The notes beneath the pieces are model-generated. The model had not been told where the DNA came from and searched no databases. It saw only the letters and a list, made by a program, of their open reading frames with translations. The position numbers and the translations under genes were made by a program. This document shows, one piece after another, positions 1-11,630 of a DNA stretch of 64,000 nt. Position 1 is the stretch's first letter; the number at the start of each line of letters is the position of its first letter. This DNA is from Sipunculus nudus (Eukaryota > Annelida > Sipuncula > Golfingiida > Sipunculidae): positions 20,315,076 through 20,379,075 of the forward strand of contig CM049309.1 of the NCBI GenBank assembly GCA_026874595.1, read 5' to 3'.

Positions 1-47
1 TCATCTGTTAATACGGTTGAAATCAAAGTGCATAATCCAAGCTGACT

Positions 48-345
48 GCAGTAAAGTGTGGTATACTGCAGTAAAATGTAGCATACTGCAGTATGACTGC
101 AGTTTACTCTTTGCACGATGTTAGTTTACTGCAGACTGTGCAGTAAACTGAGGTATATCGCAGTAAACTGTGGCATACTGCAGTTTACTGTGGTATATTG
201 CAGGATTACTGCAGTCAGCTCTTTGCATACTGCACGTTTACAACAGTAAACTGTGTGATACTGCAGTAAACTCTAGTATTCTGCAGAATTACTGTAGTAA
301 ACTGCAGGAATACTGCGGTATACTGCAGTATTTTTTTACCTGGGT
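48..345. repeat. CTGCAGTA-rich short tandem array
   Basis: The words ACTGCAGTA and GTGGTATACTGCAG recur every 15-30 bases with substitutions, on both strands because CTGCAG is a palindrome. The 88-residue open frame over it (170-436) is the array read as codons and is not a gene. Confidence 0.75.
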
Positions 346-3300
346 ACGGGCCATAACTGTCCGTCTAACTGTCATTTCAACTTCTGGCAGGCGCTCGACC
401 TCTGGTCGTCTTGTATATTTATTTATCAGTCCCTAATTATATTCCTGTGGCTGGTTATAGTACTATTTTCGTGCACTAGCACCACTACCGTCTTTCTAAC
501 ATGATTAATACGTCCTGTTTAAATATAAAAAAATCTTCAAATTTCTTCAGTGATTTCGTCGAATTATATTTATTAATATACTATCGTTGGTCATTGTTTA
601 TGTATACTAATTCAAAAACAAAGTCTCCATTGCAAACGCTGCATAAAATATTCGAGGTAGTTTTTATGCAGCACATTTGAACACACGAGGGTTCAGTCAG
701 GCGCCTTAAGTAAACATTATTAATTTTTTATTTAAACGATTCTATACACAGTTTCTTCCTCGTCAGACTAAACTAGACAACACAACCTGATTCAACCCAA
801 TTGTTACGAAATATGTTCAATTATACTTTAGAATCGGTTTTCATAATTTATAATCGCTGTCATTTTAATCGAGTGTCTTTTTTTTTACATCAAATATGTT
901 ATCCCAAGACAACCTGATCATCTTGACTGATCAATAGTTTTTCCGACCTAAAAAAAGCGTATCACAAATACAAATAAAAAGGAACATTCAATGTTCAGGC
1001 CTGAAGTCTACTACAGTTGTTCAAATGCTATTCTAATAACATTCTGATATTACTTTCATTTTAATGCAATATACCATCAATTACCATTACGTACAATATA
1101 ACTTACCTTTTACGACTATCATTTTTATCGCTTTGGCATGGCAACTACTTTGATTAACCTTATCATGATAAAGTTGCATTATCATATTCTACAACAAATT
1201 ATATTCACCAACAGCCCTTTTAAATCATCATTACTGTCCAGGTGATACACAGTTTTCGTATAATCGCATATATTGTAAAACACTTTAAAAACACATTTGT
1301 AGCACCGCAAAAAAGATGGAATAACAATGAAGAGATAAATATGTAGTGTGTTATAATTAAGCCATCACCTTTTTATACATGTTTATGCCTGAAAAGAAAA
1401 TTGCTATGATGATATAATATTTTAATTTAATAATATATACATATAACCACTTGTTCTACCATTGAATGATGCCTTTTGGCCAATGTGCATACAATATGTT
1501 AAGCTAAATGAAAACACTGAAAGCACGAACTAAAGAGTATTGATTAAAAGTATATAAAATACATTTCTTTCAGAATATGAGATAAAATCATCAGATGTTT
1601 GCGCGCATGAATATCCTTTCTATTTGTGTCGTAAAGGTGAGAAAACCAAAAGTATTTAGAGCTAGTCTCCCACCAAGTTACTAATATTACAGGACTATAA
1701 TATGTATGGGGTACCCTTCTTGTCTAAAATTTTATGAGAGCACTTCCTTGCTAGACGTTTATTTTCATCCCAACCCCAAAGTATTTTGATTCCTTGATTC
1801 TTTACAAACATATTCCATGTTTTTGTGAGAGCAATAAATATCTGTTTTATTTTGATAACATTTTACTGATAAAAATGCTAAGGGCTCCTTTGTGGCAATT
1901 CTATTATATGTACTTGTGTAAATCTATTTGTGTTTGTGTATGGACGGATACTGAAGGGGGGGGGAGAGAGAAAGAGAGACAGACACTAATATCCTGACTT
2001 GGGGAAAATGACATTGCGACCAATCAATACAAATATCGCTTATCGGCACCAAAGACTGATTGATATGTTATTATAACTTATAATCAAGGTGTGATCGTCA
2101 ATCATATAATCATTTCAAACAATTGCCAATAAAATGTGATCAATGTACATGATTACTTTTTAATACAATGCAAATTACTCGTAAATGTAAATGGCAAATA
2201 AATAGTAACACATGAAAGAAAGGAATGCAAATTTTTAAATTCATTCGTCTATCTTGCAGATGAATGTCGTTATTTATTCAATTTATTAGTTAAAATGGGA
2301 TTTCGTTAACAGTTTTTGTCATGGAATGTAGCAAAATAAAAAAATTATCTCAATAGTACTCGAATATGTAAATGCAGGTTAATTGAAGAATGAATTAAGT
2401 CCTAGAGTAGTAATGAAAAGTCATAATTTTAGTATTTGTATGGCCAGGAACGTACTATTCTCTCATCTGTCTTTTAATATGTACGAGATTCAGAAATATA
2501 AGAAATTTATGGTACATTTTCTTTTTGTTAGTTGTATTTGTGGACTACGTAAAGCTATTGAGACAATATGTCATGTTTTAAGTTGCACCCTGGTTTCGCC
2601 TTAACCAGTCCCAACTTACACGTGCTGTAGAGTGTCCCATACCTGCTCATTTAAATATGTTCAGTCTGTGAATTAATGTGCATGATGGTGAAAAAATTAG
2701 GAATTAAAAACAGTTAACGTAAGAAAACCATTCGTGCATTTCCCAGTGGACACGGTGAGATTGCAGAAGTTTCAAGTGTGAGCAAACTAAAAATGTTTGA
2801 GAAAAAGATGAGCAGGGCAAAGATAAATCAGAAGACATAAGCCGAGGTTCAGAAAAGACGCCATCTTTAAAATAAATTAGACTAAATTTATGCTCCTTTT
2901 ATTCTCATCCGTTTAAGGAATTGTTTATTTTGATAAAAATTTAATTTAATTTAATTTATAAAAAAAATAATGAAATATCTTGGGAAATAGCAGTAAAGAA
3001 CAATTTTGAAATTGACAAAATTTGAACATCCGTGAAAACGAACACTTGAAAACAATGTGACTGGATTTATACTCATGTGATTCACCGTACTTCAAGGAAA
3101 TGGTGACTATGATATGAAAGCCAATATGTAAACACTTCTTGGCTTTTATTAGAAAAACAGGAAAGATTTCAGCCTACAAAAGTTGATTAAAAGAGATGGC
3201 CCTCAAAATAGCTTTCTTTTGAATATTCATCACATGAAAGATCTGCAAAGTTTCATGCCGATAGCCCTAGCGGCAGTTGATATATTTGGGAACAGACAAT

Positions 3301-3619
3301 GGACGGTGAACAGTCAAATTGATACGGACAGTGGACGGCGAACGCCGCGCGAGCGAAAAAGTTCAGAGAGTGAACTAAAATGGAGTAAATTTTGTTTGTT
3401 TGTTTCATATGGCTGAACATTTTAAAATTTAGTTGTACGAAAATTTACTTGGTAGGAGACTTTATGCATCTTGTTTTCAGAAATATTGAAGATGAAATAA
3501 AAGCTGTACATTGTTTAATATCCTCTCTCGCTACCGCGGGAAACTAACAAATGCTATTTATTTGAAACGATTAAAATCCATAGCGGAGGCTACCGGAAGC
3601 TGAATAACTGGATCACGTA
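346..3619. other. AT-rich DNA with no recognised gene
   Basis: Only short open frames occur (62-77 codons at 1794, 2383 and 3183) and none shows a recognisable domain or flanking splice sites. There is a purine-rich G/A tract near 1954-1982. I see no transposon motif here. Confidence 0.6.
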
Positions 3620-3835
3620 GACACTTACTTAAGATGTCAAAATATGCACGGAAGTAGACTTCCTAGACCACCTGAATTGTCACATAAGATGTCAAAAGTC
3701 AAGGTGAGCAGTCTACCTAGATCAAATAAATTTTTCTAAAGATGTCAAATGTTTCACATGTATTCTCAACTAAGATGTCAACATTTTCACATAAATTTCA
3801 CTTAAGATGTCAATTTTCATGTGTGCAGCCAACCG
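3620..3835. repeat. TGTCACTTAAGATGTC satellite, left block
   Basis: Degenerate copies of a unit of about 30-40 bp containing CTTAAGATGTCAAAATTTTC and TCACATAAATT. It is the same family as the block from 4445 onward, from which it is separated by about 600 bp of unrelated DNA. Confidence 0.7.
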
Positions 3836-4444
3836 CGATCACTTAATGGACCTTTTCCGTTTCACTCGCGACACCTTTCGGCGATATTTTACAATTATGG
3901 TTCGGGATTGTACACGTGTACGGGAGTCAAAGGCGGAAGCAGTTGGATTATTTGGGCCTGTTGAATTAAATTGACTTAACCAGAGTATCACCCATTATTG
4001 ACCTAAGCCCACCATGAAACGACAAAAGTATGTTGCAATATTATTATATATATATGGGGGCTTATTTTATCTTATATTGAACTTATATTAGAGCCTTTGA
4101 TGCGGGGTCGACCAGGGGATGTTAAAATCAATGTAAAAAAAGCTCGTCTTGGCTATATATATTATGAAGTGAAAACGGTGCATATATAAACAGACTACTG
4201 CCATACTGGAGAAACTGACGTGTATCAACACAGACGCAGGTTGCTAACTAAAATTGGTAGTGTCTCTGGCAACCATGAGAACCTAAACGAAACAACTTGT
4301 TCATGAAGAAAAGCTGTGTTAACCTAAGACAATCAATGACAATAAAATGAAGAAGATATCCTCGTCTCCCCTGTACACTTCTGGTCATATGCTGCCGGGG
4401 GGGTCTGCTGACCCGAACCCTTTACACGACAATGCAAACGCACG
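3836..4444. other. Non-satellite interruption of the TGTCACTTAAGATGTC array
   Basis: The array stops near a GCAGCCAACCGCGATCAC segment and resumes near GCAGCCCACCCCGATCACAT, about 600 bp later. The intervening DNA has no satellite units, no coding potential that I recognise and no clear terminal repeats. It may be an insertion into the array or ancestral spacer. Confidence 0.45.
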
Positions 4445-6060
4445 TCAAAATTTTCATGAAAGCAGCCCACCCCGATCACATTAATTGAAAACCAAAGAGG
4501 TCAAATGATTCACATACATTTCGTTATGGATGTCAAATTTTTTACATATATTGTCACTTAAGATGTCAAAATTTTACATAAATTCTCTCCTAAGATGTCA
4601 AATGTTTCACATAAATTTTCACCTTTTTTTACATATATTGTCACTTAAGATATCAAAATTTTACATAAATTCTCACTTAAGATGTCAAAAGTTTCACATA
4701 AATTTTTACTTAGGTTTCAAAATTTTCATGTAAGAAGTCTACCCGGACCCATATATTGTCATTTAAGATGTCAAAATATTCACATTAATTCTCGCCTAAG
4801 ATGTCAAAGGATACACATTTTTTTCACTTAAGACGTCAAATGGATCACATAAATTGTCACTAATGATGTCAAAATTTCCACGTTAGCAGCCTATCAGGCT
4901 CACCTAAGTTGTCACTTAAAATTTCAACATTTTCATATGAAATGTCACTTGAGATGTCGATATTTCCGAGTAAGCAGTTTACCTTTCTCATATAATTGTC
5001 GCTATAGATGGCAGAATTCTTATATACATTGTTACCTAAGATGCCAAATTTTTCACATAAATTGTCACTTAAGATATCAAAATTTCCACGTTGGCAGCTA
5101 AAGTGTCTCACATAAATTGTCACTTAAGACATCAAATGTTTCACATAAATTGTCACATAAGATGACGGAATTGAGGGCTAGCAGCCTAACTCACATAAAT
5201 TGTCACTTAAGATGTCAAAATTCTTACAAAAAATTGTCACTTAAGACGTCATATATTTCACATAAATTGTCACGTAAGATGTAAAAATTTCCACGTATGC
5301 AGCCTATCTCGCTCACGTAAATCGTCACTAAATATGTCCAAATTTTCACATTAAATGTCACTTCACATGTCAAAATTTCCACATAAGTAGATTTCTTGTC
5401 TCACATAATTTGTCACTAAAGATGTCAAAATTCAACATAAATTGCCACTTAAGTGTCCAATTATTCACATAAATTGTCACTTAAGATGTCAATAATTCCG
5501 GGTTAGCAGCCTTTCTAACTCAAATAAATTGTCACTTAAGATGTTAAAATTCTTACAAAAAATTGTCACCTAAGACGTCGAAATTTTCACATGATATGTC
5601 ACTTAAGATGTCAAAATTTCCACATAAGCAGCTAACCTGTAGCACATGAATTGTCACTAAAGATGTCGAATTTCCGCGATAGACAGCCGAACTGTCTAAC
5701 GTAAGTTGTCACTTAAGATGTCATAATGTTCACATGAAATGTTACTTAAGATGTCAAAATTCTGTATAAATTGCCACTTAGGATATCCAATTTTTCGCAT
5801 AAATTTTCACTTAAGATGTTAATTTTTTTCACGTAAGCAGCCTACTATGCTTACACAAGTTGTCACAGAAACTGTCAAAGTTTCACATAAATTGTCACTT
5901 AAGATGTCAAAGTTACCACGTAAGCAGTCCACCGGAATCGCATAAATTGTCACTTGAGATGTCAAAATTACCACGTAAGCAGCCTACCTGGATCAAATAA
6001 ATAGTCACTTAAGATGTTAAATTTTTCACATTTATTGTCACTAAAGATTATAAGTTATAA
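4445..6060. repeat. TGTCACTTAAGATGTC satellite, main block
   Basis: Dozens of degenerate units of TTGTCACTTAAGATGTCAAA followed by TTTTCACATAAA. Every second to third unit carries an insert resembling CCACGTAAGCAGCCTACC, which suggests a higher-order repeat of about 80-100 bp. Open frames at 4530-4733 and 4869-5123 are the satellite read in phase and should not be called genes. Confidence 0.8.
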
Positions 6061-6847
6061 GTTGCCACTAAATGGAGGTATAAGGTATCTCCTTTATGAA
6101 TTCAAAAACATTTTTTTATGTTATTTTTTTACTCTAAGCGGGTATCAGATGTCTCTTGTATGAAATGAACCCATACTGTTCAGGAAACCTATTCATTTTT
6201 TTTTTTCAAATGAAAGTATGAATTTAACACATAATGTTCATAAATTTATGTGATCTGGTCATTAAAGAAGGCATGTGGTGTCTTATGTATTAATTCAACC
6301 GATACTGTTCATGAAACTCTTCATTGTTTTCATGTGGTCCTGTCAGCTTAGCCAGGTATTAGGTGTCCCATGTATTAATTTATTTCATACTGCTCAAAAA
6401 TTACTGTGATCTTTCCGCTTAAGGCATTTATTAGGTGTCTCACGTATGAATTCATCCCATACTATTTAGGAAACCTGTTCATTTTTTTCATGTGATCTGG
6501 TCACTTAAGGCAGGTGCTAGGTGTCTTATATATGAATTAAACACATATTGTTCATAAAATCATGTGATCTGGTCACTTTTAGAAATTATTTGGTGTTTCA
6601 TGTAGGAATTCAACAAAAACTGATCATGACACCTATTCATTTTTTCATGTCATCTTTTTACTTAAGGCAGGTTTTAGGTGTCTCATGTGTGAATTTAAAA
6701 CATACTGTTAATACATTGTGTGATCTTGTTACTTGACAATATGTTGCGTCTCATGTAAGAATTAAACCCCAAACTGATCGAGAAACCTATTCATTTTTTC
6801 ATGTGATCCTGTCATTTAAGGCAGGTTTAAGGTGTCTCATATATGAA
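6061..6847. repeat. ~85-bp degenerate satellite, left block
   Basis: Recurring words in fixed order: GTGATCTGGTCACTTAAGGC, AGGTGTCTCATGTATGAATT, CATACTGTTCAGGAAACC, TATTCATTTTTT. Units are roughly 80-95 bp. The family shares TCACTTAAG with the satellite to its left, so the two may have a common origin. Confidence 0.7.
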
Positions 6848-7755
6848 AAGACCTTATCCGGAACTCCCTGTAAGGTGATCACAGGTCTACAGGGGTACAA
6901 GCAGTGTCTAGTGGCCAGATGCTATGAAGCAGAGCAGTAGGCTGGACAAAGGGCTGCGTGTATAGTCTAGGGTCCCTATCAGTTACATTAATGAGTTAAT
7001 GACCATGGATCATTAAAATTAAATGTTGTCAGATGGATAACATAGGCAGCTGCTGAAGCTACACAGAGAAGCCGTAACATTTATTAAAATCCGAAATATT
7101 ATCACAGGAGAAATAGATCAGACTCGATACATGTATTTTGGATTAAAGCAATTACATCTCACAAACATAATGATTTAGATTAATTACCCTTCACATGTAG
7201 AGATTTTAACTCTGGATTGTAAACCACTAGTTCTAAAAGCATTGCAAACAACAGACTAAGAAATAATAAAGAGATCAGCATAAATTAAAATACAAAATAA
7301 TAGTCCACATAATGAAGTTATATTAAAACATTGTTTCACTAAGTCATAGAGAAAAATAAATTTAACATTTACCTAAATTTCAAAATATATGAAACAGTTC
7401 ATTTCCTACCGATTGACCAACAAATCAGTAAGCCTTATACACAAGAAATATTTTAGGGTCACATGCTTGCACTTAATTAACATACCACGGACGGTTCAAA
7501 TGTTAGATACATTTCATATGTAAAATCTTCAAATGAAGGGGTAGTTCTAAATGCTTTGGTTCCTCTCATCCTGAGGTTGAAGACCGCATCCTGAGATTAA
7601 AGAAATGTCTAGTTTAAATCCATCTGATTGGCATATTTAAAATAGAAATTTAAATTTTCAAGAGGTTTCAACATGGTTTAGGTCTGTTTTTGTATATATT
7701 TGTACCACCAGCAGGCTTAACTTGCCGGATGGCTTCCATTAGTGGAGAGTTCGGA
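6848..7755. mobile_element. Candidate ~0.9-kb non-autonomous insertion in the 85-bp satellite
   Basis: The satellite unit is cut after a CTCATATATGA word and continues after 7755 with a TATTTAACACTAATTG word, as expected for an insertion. The left edge carries TTATCCGGAACTCCC (6854-6868), and the right edge, read on the minus strand, is TACTCCGAACTCTCC (7744-7758): an imperfect inverted pair. There is no coding capacity. The weak terminal match makes the class uncertain. Confidence 0.35.
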
Positions 7756-8430
7756 GTATATCTATTTAACACTAATTGTTGATAAAATCATATGATCTGG
7801 TCATTTAAGGAAATAAAGTAGTGTCTCATGTATGAATTTGCCTTTTTCAGCAAACCTATTCATTTTTATGGGATCTTGTCATTTCTTGAAGGTATAAGGT
7901 ATCTCATGTATGGATTTAACCTATACTGTTCATAGAAATCATGTTATCTTTTCACTTCAGGAAGATTTAAGGTGACCCATGTATGTTTTAAACTCATATA
8001 GTTCAGGAAACCTCTTCATTATTGTATGTGATTTTATTACTTTGGGCAGATATAAGGTATCTCATTAGTGTATTTAACATTAACTGTTAGAATTTCCTGT
8101 GATCTCAGCACTTAAGGAACGTATGAAGTGTCTCATTTATGAATTCAACCCTTAGTGTTAAGAAACCTTTCCATTTTTCACTTGATCTTGTACCTTAAGG
8201 CAGGTTTAAGTTATCTCATGTATGAATTTGACCAATACTCTTCCTAACATCATGTGATCCTGTCAAGTAAAGCAGATATAGGGTGTCTCATATATAAATT
8301 TAACACAAACTGTTCCTAAATGCATGTGATCTGGTTATATGAGGAAGGTACGTGGTGTCTCTTGTATCAATTCAACCAAATCTTTTAAGGAAATCTATTC
8401 ATTTCTTTAAGTGATCTTGTCACTTAAGAC
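7756..8430. repeat. ~85-bp degenerate satellite, right block
   Basis: Continuation of the array at 6061-6847 with the same ordered words (GTGATCTGGTCA, TGTCTCATGTATGAATT, TTCATTTTT). It decays into unique sequence after 8430. Confidence 0.7.
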
Positions 8431-8751
8431 AGTATAACTAACTGCTCCAGTTGTCGCTAGATGGCGCTGTGTGCGTTGCCTGTTCGAAAGTGGCAATTAT
8501 CATATAAAGATTCTGTGACTTTGACCTAAGGTCCAATTTCCTCAAACCGGAAGCTGAAAACACGTTTTGAGATTATATTTCCGGTTTACCTTTGTTGTGA
8601 TGACTTAGCACAATGATTAAATGTCGGTGAAGACGGCATCGATGGAAAACTTGATAAATTTGAAGCATAAACTGTTCAGCGATAGGTATGAATATTTCTT
8701 TCACACCAATTCCGATTCCATATTATAAATTTTAAAGTCCATTATACCAAT
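8431..8751. other. Unique sequence left of the DNA transposon
   Basis: About 320 bp, somewhat richer in G+C, with no open frame, repeat or RNA structure that I recognise. It is presumably part of the insertion site context of the 13.8-kb transposon. Confidence 0.5.
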
Positions 8752-8755
8752 GTAG

Positions 8756-8770
8756 CCCAGCTAGCAAAGG
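8756..8770 (+). repeat. Left terminal inverted repeat of the 13.8-kb transposon
   Basis: Starts CCCAGCTAGCA and is preceded by GTAG. It pairs with the right terminus at 22517-22531. Confidence 0.65.
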
Positions 8771-8775
8771 TTGGT

Positions 8776-8905
8776 TGGACTAACGTTGGGCCAACGTTGG
8801 CGTGTTACATAGGACCAACGTTGGTGAGTTACGTTGGCCCTACGATTTGTTGCTCTTTGGGCCTACGTTGGATATATGTTGGGCCAACGTTGGCAACAAC
8901 GTAGG
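8776..8905. repeat. Left subterminal CCAACGTTGG cluster
   Basis: Perfect CCAACGTTGG palindromes occur near 8791, 8815 and 8884, with variants such as TAACGTTGGG and CCTACGTTGG between them. In EnSpm/CACTA elements short repeated motifs near the ends are binding sites for an element-encoded accessory protein; that role here is inferred. Confidence 0.7.
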
Positions 8906-8952
8906 GACAATGTAGGACCAATGTAGGACCGATATAGCGGTATACTATATAT

Positions 8953-9300
8953 ATGTAGGACAAATGTTGGCCCAATGTAGGACTGATGTAGTGGTATACT
9001 ATATATATGTAGGACAAATGTTGGCTCAATGTAGGACTGATGTAGTGGTATACTATATATATGTAGGACAAATGTTGGGCCAATGTAAGACTGATGAAGT
9101 GGTATACCATATATATGTAGTGCAAATGTTGGGCCAATGTATAGGACTGATGTAGTGGTATACCATATATATGTAGGACAATGTTGGGCCTATGTAGGAC
9201 TGATGAAGTGGTATACCATATATATGTAGGACAATGTTGGGCCTATGTAGGACTGATGAAGTGGTACTATATATATGTATGAAAAATGCTGGGCCAATGT
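8953..9300. repeat. 54-bp tandem array in the transposon left end
   Basis: About seven units start with ATGTAGGAC at 8953, 9007, 9061, 9115, 9171, 9224 and 9274 (spacing 50-56 bp). Each contains a TTGGGCCAATGTAGGACTGA-like segment and a TATATATAT stretch. The unit looks like a diverged form of the CCAACGTTGG subterminal motif. The long open frames on both strands here are array artefacts. Confidence 0.85.
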
Positions 9301-9689
9301 AATGTAATATTATTGATATGTAGGACCCTTGTAGGACCAATTTTGTGTAAATCCACATAAAAAAGTGTAAGTGTTGGGTCATGGTTGAACTATGTAGTGA
9401 AAACTTGCAATATTTTTAATATGTAGGACCAATCTTGTACCAATTCAGAATAATAATAATGTTGGACCAAGGATATTCAATAACAACCATATATACAATG
9501 CCCAGTTCATTTATTTAATAAAAAAAAGTGTTTTGTGTACGTTCACTTATGATAATTTACATTGCATGTTCTCAGATTCATGTCCGTTCAAATTCTTAAG
9601 GAAATAAACAGGAGGTGTTATCCATGAATTCCTCAGACAAGCAATCAATATAATTAAGACATGATACTGAATAATATATTTGAATTGTT

Positions 9690-10590
9690 TATTTACAAAA
9701 TTAAGTAATAACGATAACTTAAATAAACAAAAAAATGCAGGCTAAAGACAGGTTAGCTTACATGTAATTATAATTCTCCTAATCTAAAGTGCAGAAGCTA
9801 AACAAAATATGCAGGCTAAAGACACGTTAGCTTAAATGTAATTATAATTCTCCTAATCTAAAGTGCAGAAGCTAGACCAAGTTGAAGATGGACTGATGTA
9901 AATAACACCTATTGTTTAGAAACTTGAATAAAACCTACTCTTAAAAAAAATACTTGAAATTTCAGATGTTAAATAATGACATCCTTATGTAAACATTGTT
10001 TTAAATTAAATAAACATAAACAGAACAGATGTATACAAATGCATATCAATCTCATTATATGTGTTGCAAACTGAAATAAAATAAAGATCTTACAACAACA
10101 AGAGCCTGTCACAGTGTCATTATTTTAAAACTGGGATAAATGTTCATCAACAACCAACTACTTTAGTCTTTACAGTAGAGCATTTTTCAAAGTTTAGGGG
10201 GGTACAAATTCACAATGACTGTCAGATTTTAAAAAAAGGCACGAACTCAAAAACCACCTTTCATAATACCCCCGTTATATCTCTTAAAAATGTCTATAAA
10301 AATACTCTGATACTCTTATTACAATAACTTAAATAAACAAAACATGTAAGGTAATGACAGATTGTCTTGCATGTAATATAACTATACTGAAGTGCATGGA
10401 AGAGAAGCCAAGCTAAGCTTGATCAAGCTAAAGTGCAGCTATGCTAACCTGATTACACTGATGTAAATGATACCTACGGATTAAAAACTTGAATAAAAGC
10501 TACTCTTTTCAATAAATTCCTTGAAATTTGAGATTTTAAATTATTACATCCTAATGTATACATGGTGTTAAAATTAAATAAAAAAATGGG
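9690..10590. repeat. Diverged direct duplication at the 3' side of the DUF4806 gene
   Basis: The segment 9690-10010 resembles 10300-10590, with shared words such as AAACTTGAATAAAA and ACTGATGTAAAT. The first copy contains a further 74-bp tandem duplication starting ATGCAGGCTAAAGACA at 9735 and 9809. The second copy overlaps the end of the last DUF4806 exon, so the gene's 3' end was probably duplicated. Confidence 0.6.
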
Positions 10591-11599
10591 TACAGGGAAT
10601 AAAGGTGGCTTGTCCAATGTTGGAAAAAAATAAAGGTACTGATTTTTGTAATAACTTAAAAGATTTGAAAAATTAGAATTTAATTTTGAGTACCCTATTG
10701 AATCTTCCTCAATAAAGTTATATCCCCCCCCCCCCCCAAAAAAAAGTTTCTGGCTCCTGCAATATTTCCTGATATTAATCCTGCTGTGCCTCCTTTTCAA
10801 GTTTTTTTTGGTTCTGTCTTTCTTCCCTCCGTCACGGTCACCAGCAAACCGCAGCCAGCTTTGCACTGTGTTTTTTATCTGGTGGTCTGTGGCGTCTTTG
10901 GACAGCGGATTCTCTCTCACAGCACCTGGAACACATAATGGAACCCTGTCAATTAGTTCATATTTGGAAGGTTACATTTTCATTTTATATTGCTGTGACT
11001 GTAATTACTAGGACGTGAACATCTGCAGATATAACCATATTTACTCTATGGTGACAAATATTAATTAAGACTCTCACAGTATACATTTAAACATTGTTTC
11101 ACTAGCTTTTAATAAATATAAGATTAACTATTGCCCTGTAAAATGTTATATATATCTGGATATCCATGAACATGTTAAATATCACTATATCCACAGTTCA
11201 GTTTCTGTTTAAGAAAAGTCAGCATAAATTAAAGTAACAGCCTGAAATGAATTTCTTCGTTAGCTTTGGTTGGAACTGTCCATAAAAATATACTCACGCT
11301 GGATCAAAGACACAATGCCAGGGAGGGTAATTATGCCGGTTTTTCTTGGTGTGTTGTCAGCAGGATTCCGGCATCTGCCCTCCCAGTTCAGCCCTTTTGC
11401 CACAGTATTGGTCATCAGTGACTTGAGGACACCCCTCACCACCTCGCTTATGTTGGTTCCACCAACTTTTGATAGATGATAGACCTGTTGATTAAACCAA
11501 TAACATAACTGCAAAAAATACAGGTTTTGATTACATATTATATATATATATTATATATACTATAATAATATACATTATATATATATATATATACAATAA

Positions 11600-11630
<31 letters not shown>

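Noticed and set aside
8829-9382. Overlapping 63-109 codon frames on both strands rich in YIYIVYHYIS-type repeats
   Set aside because: They are the 54-bp subterminal array translated; unit length divisible by three keeps frames open.
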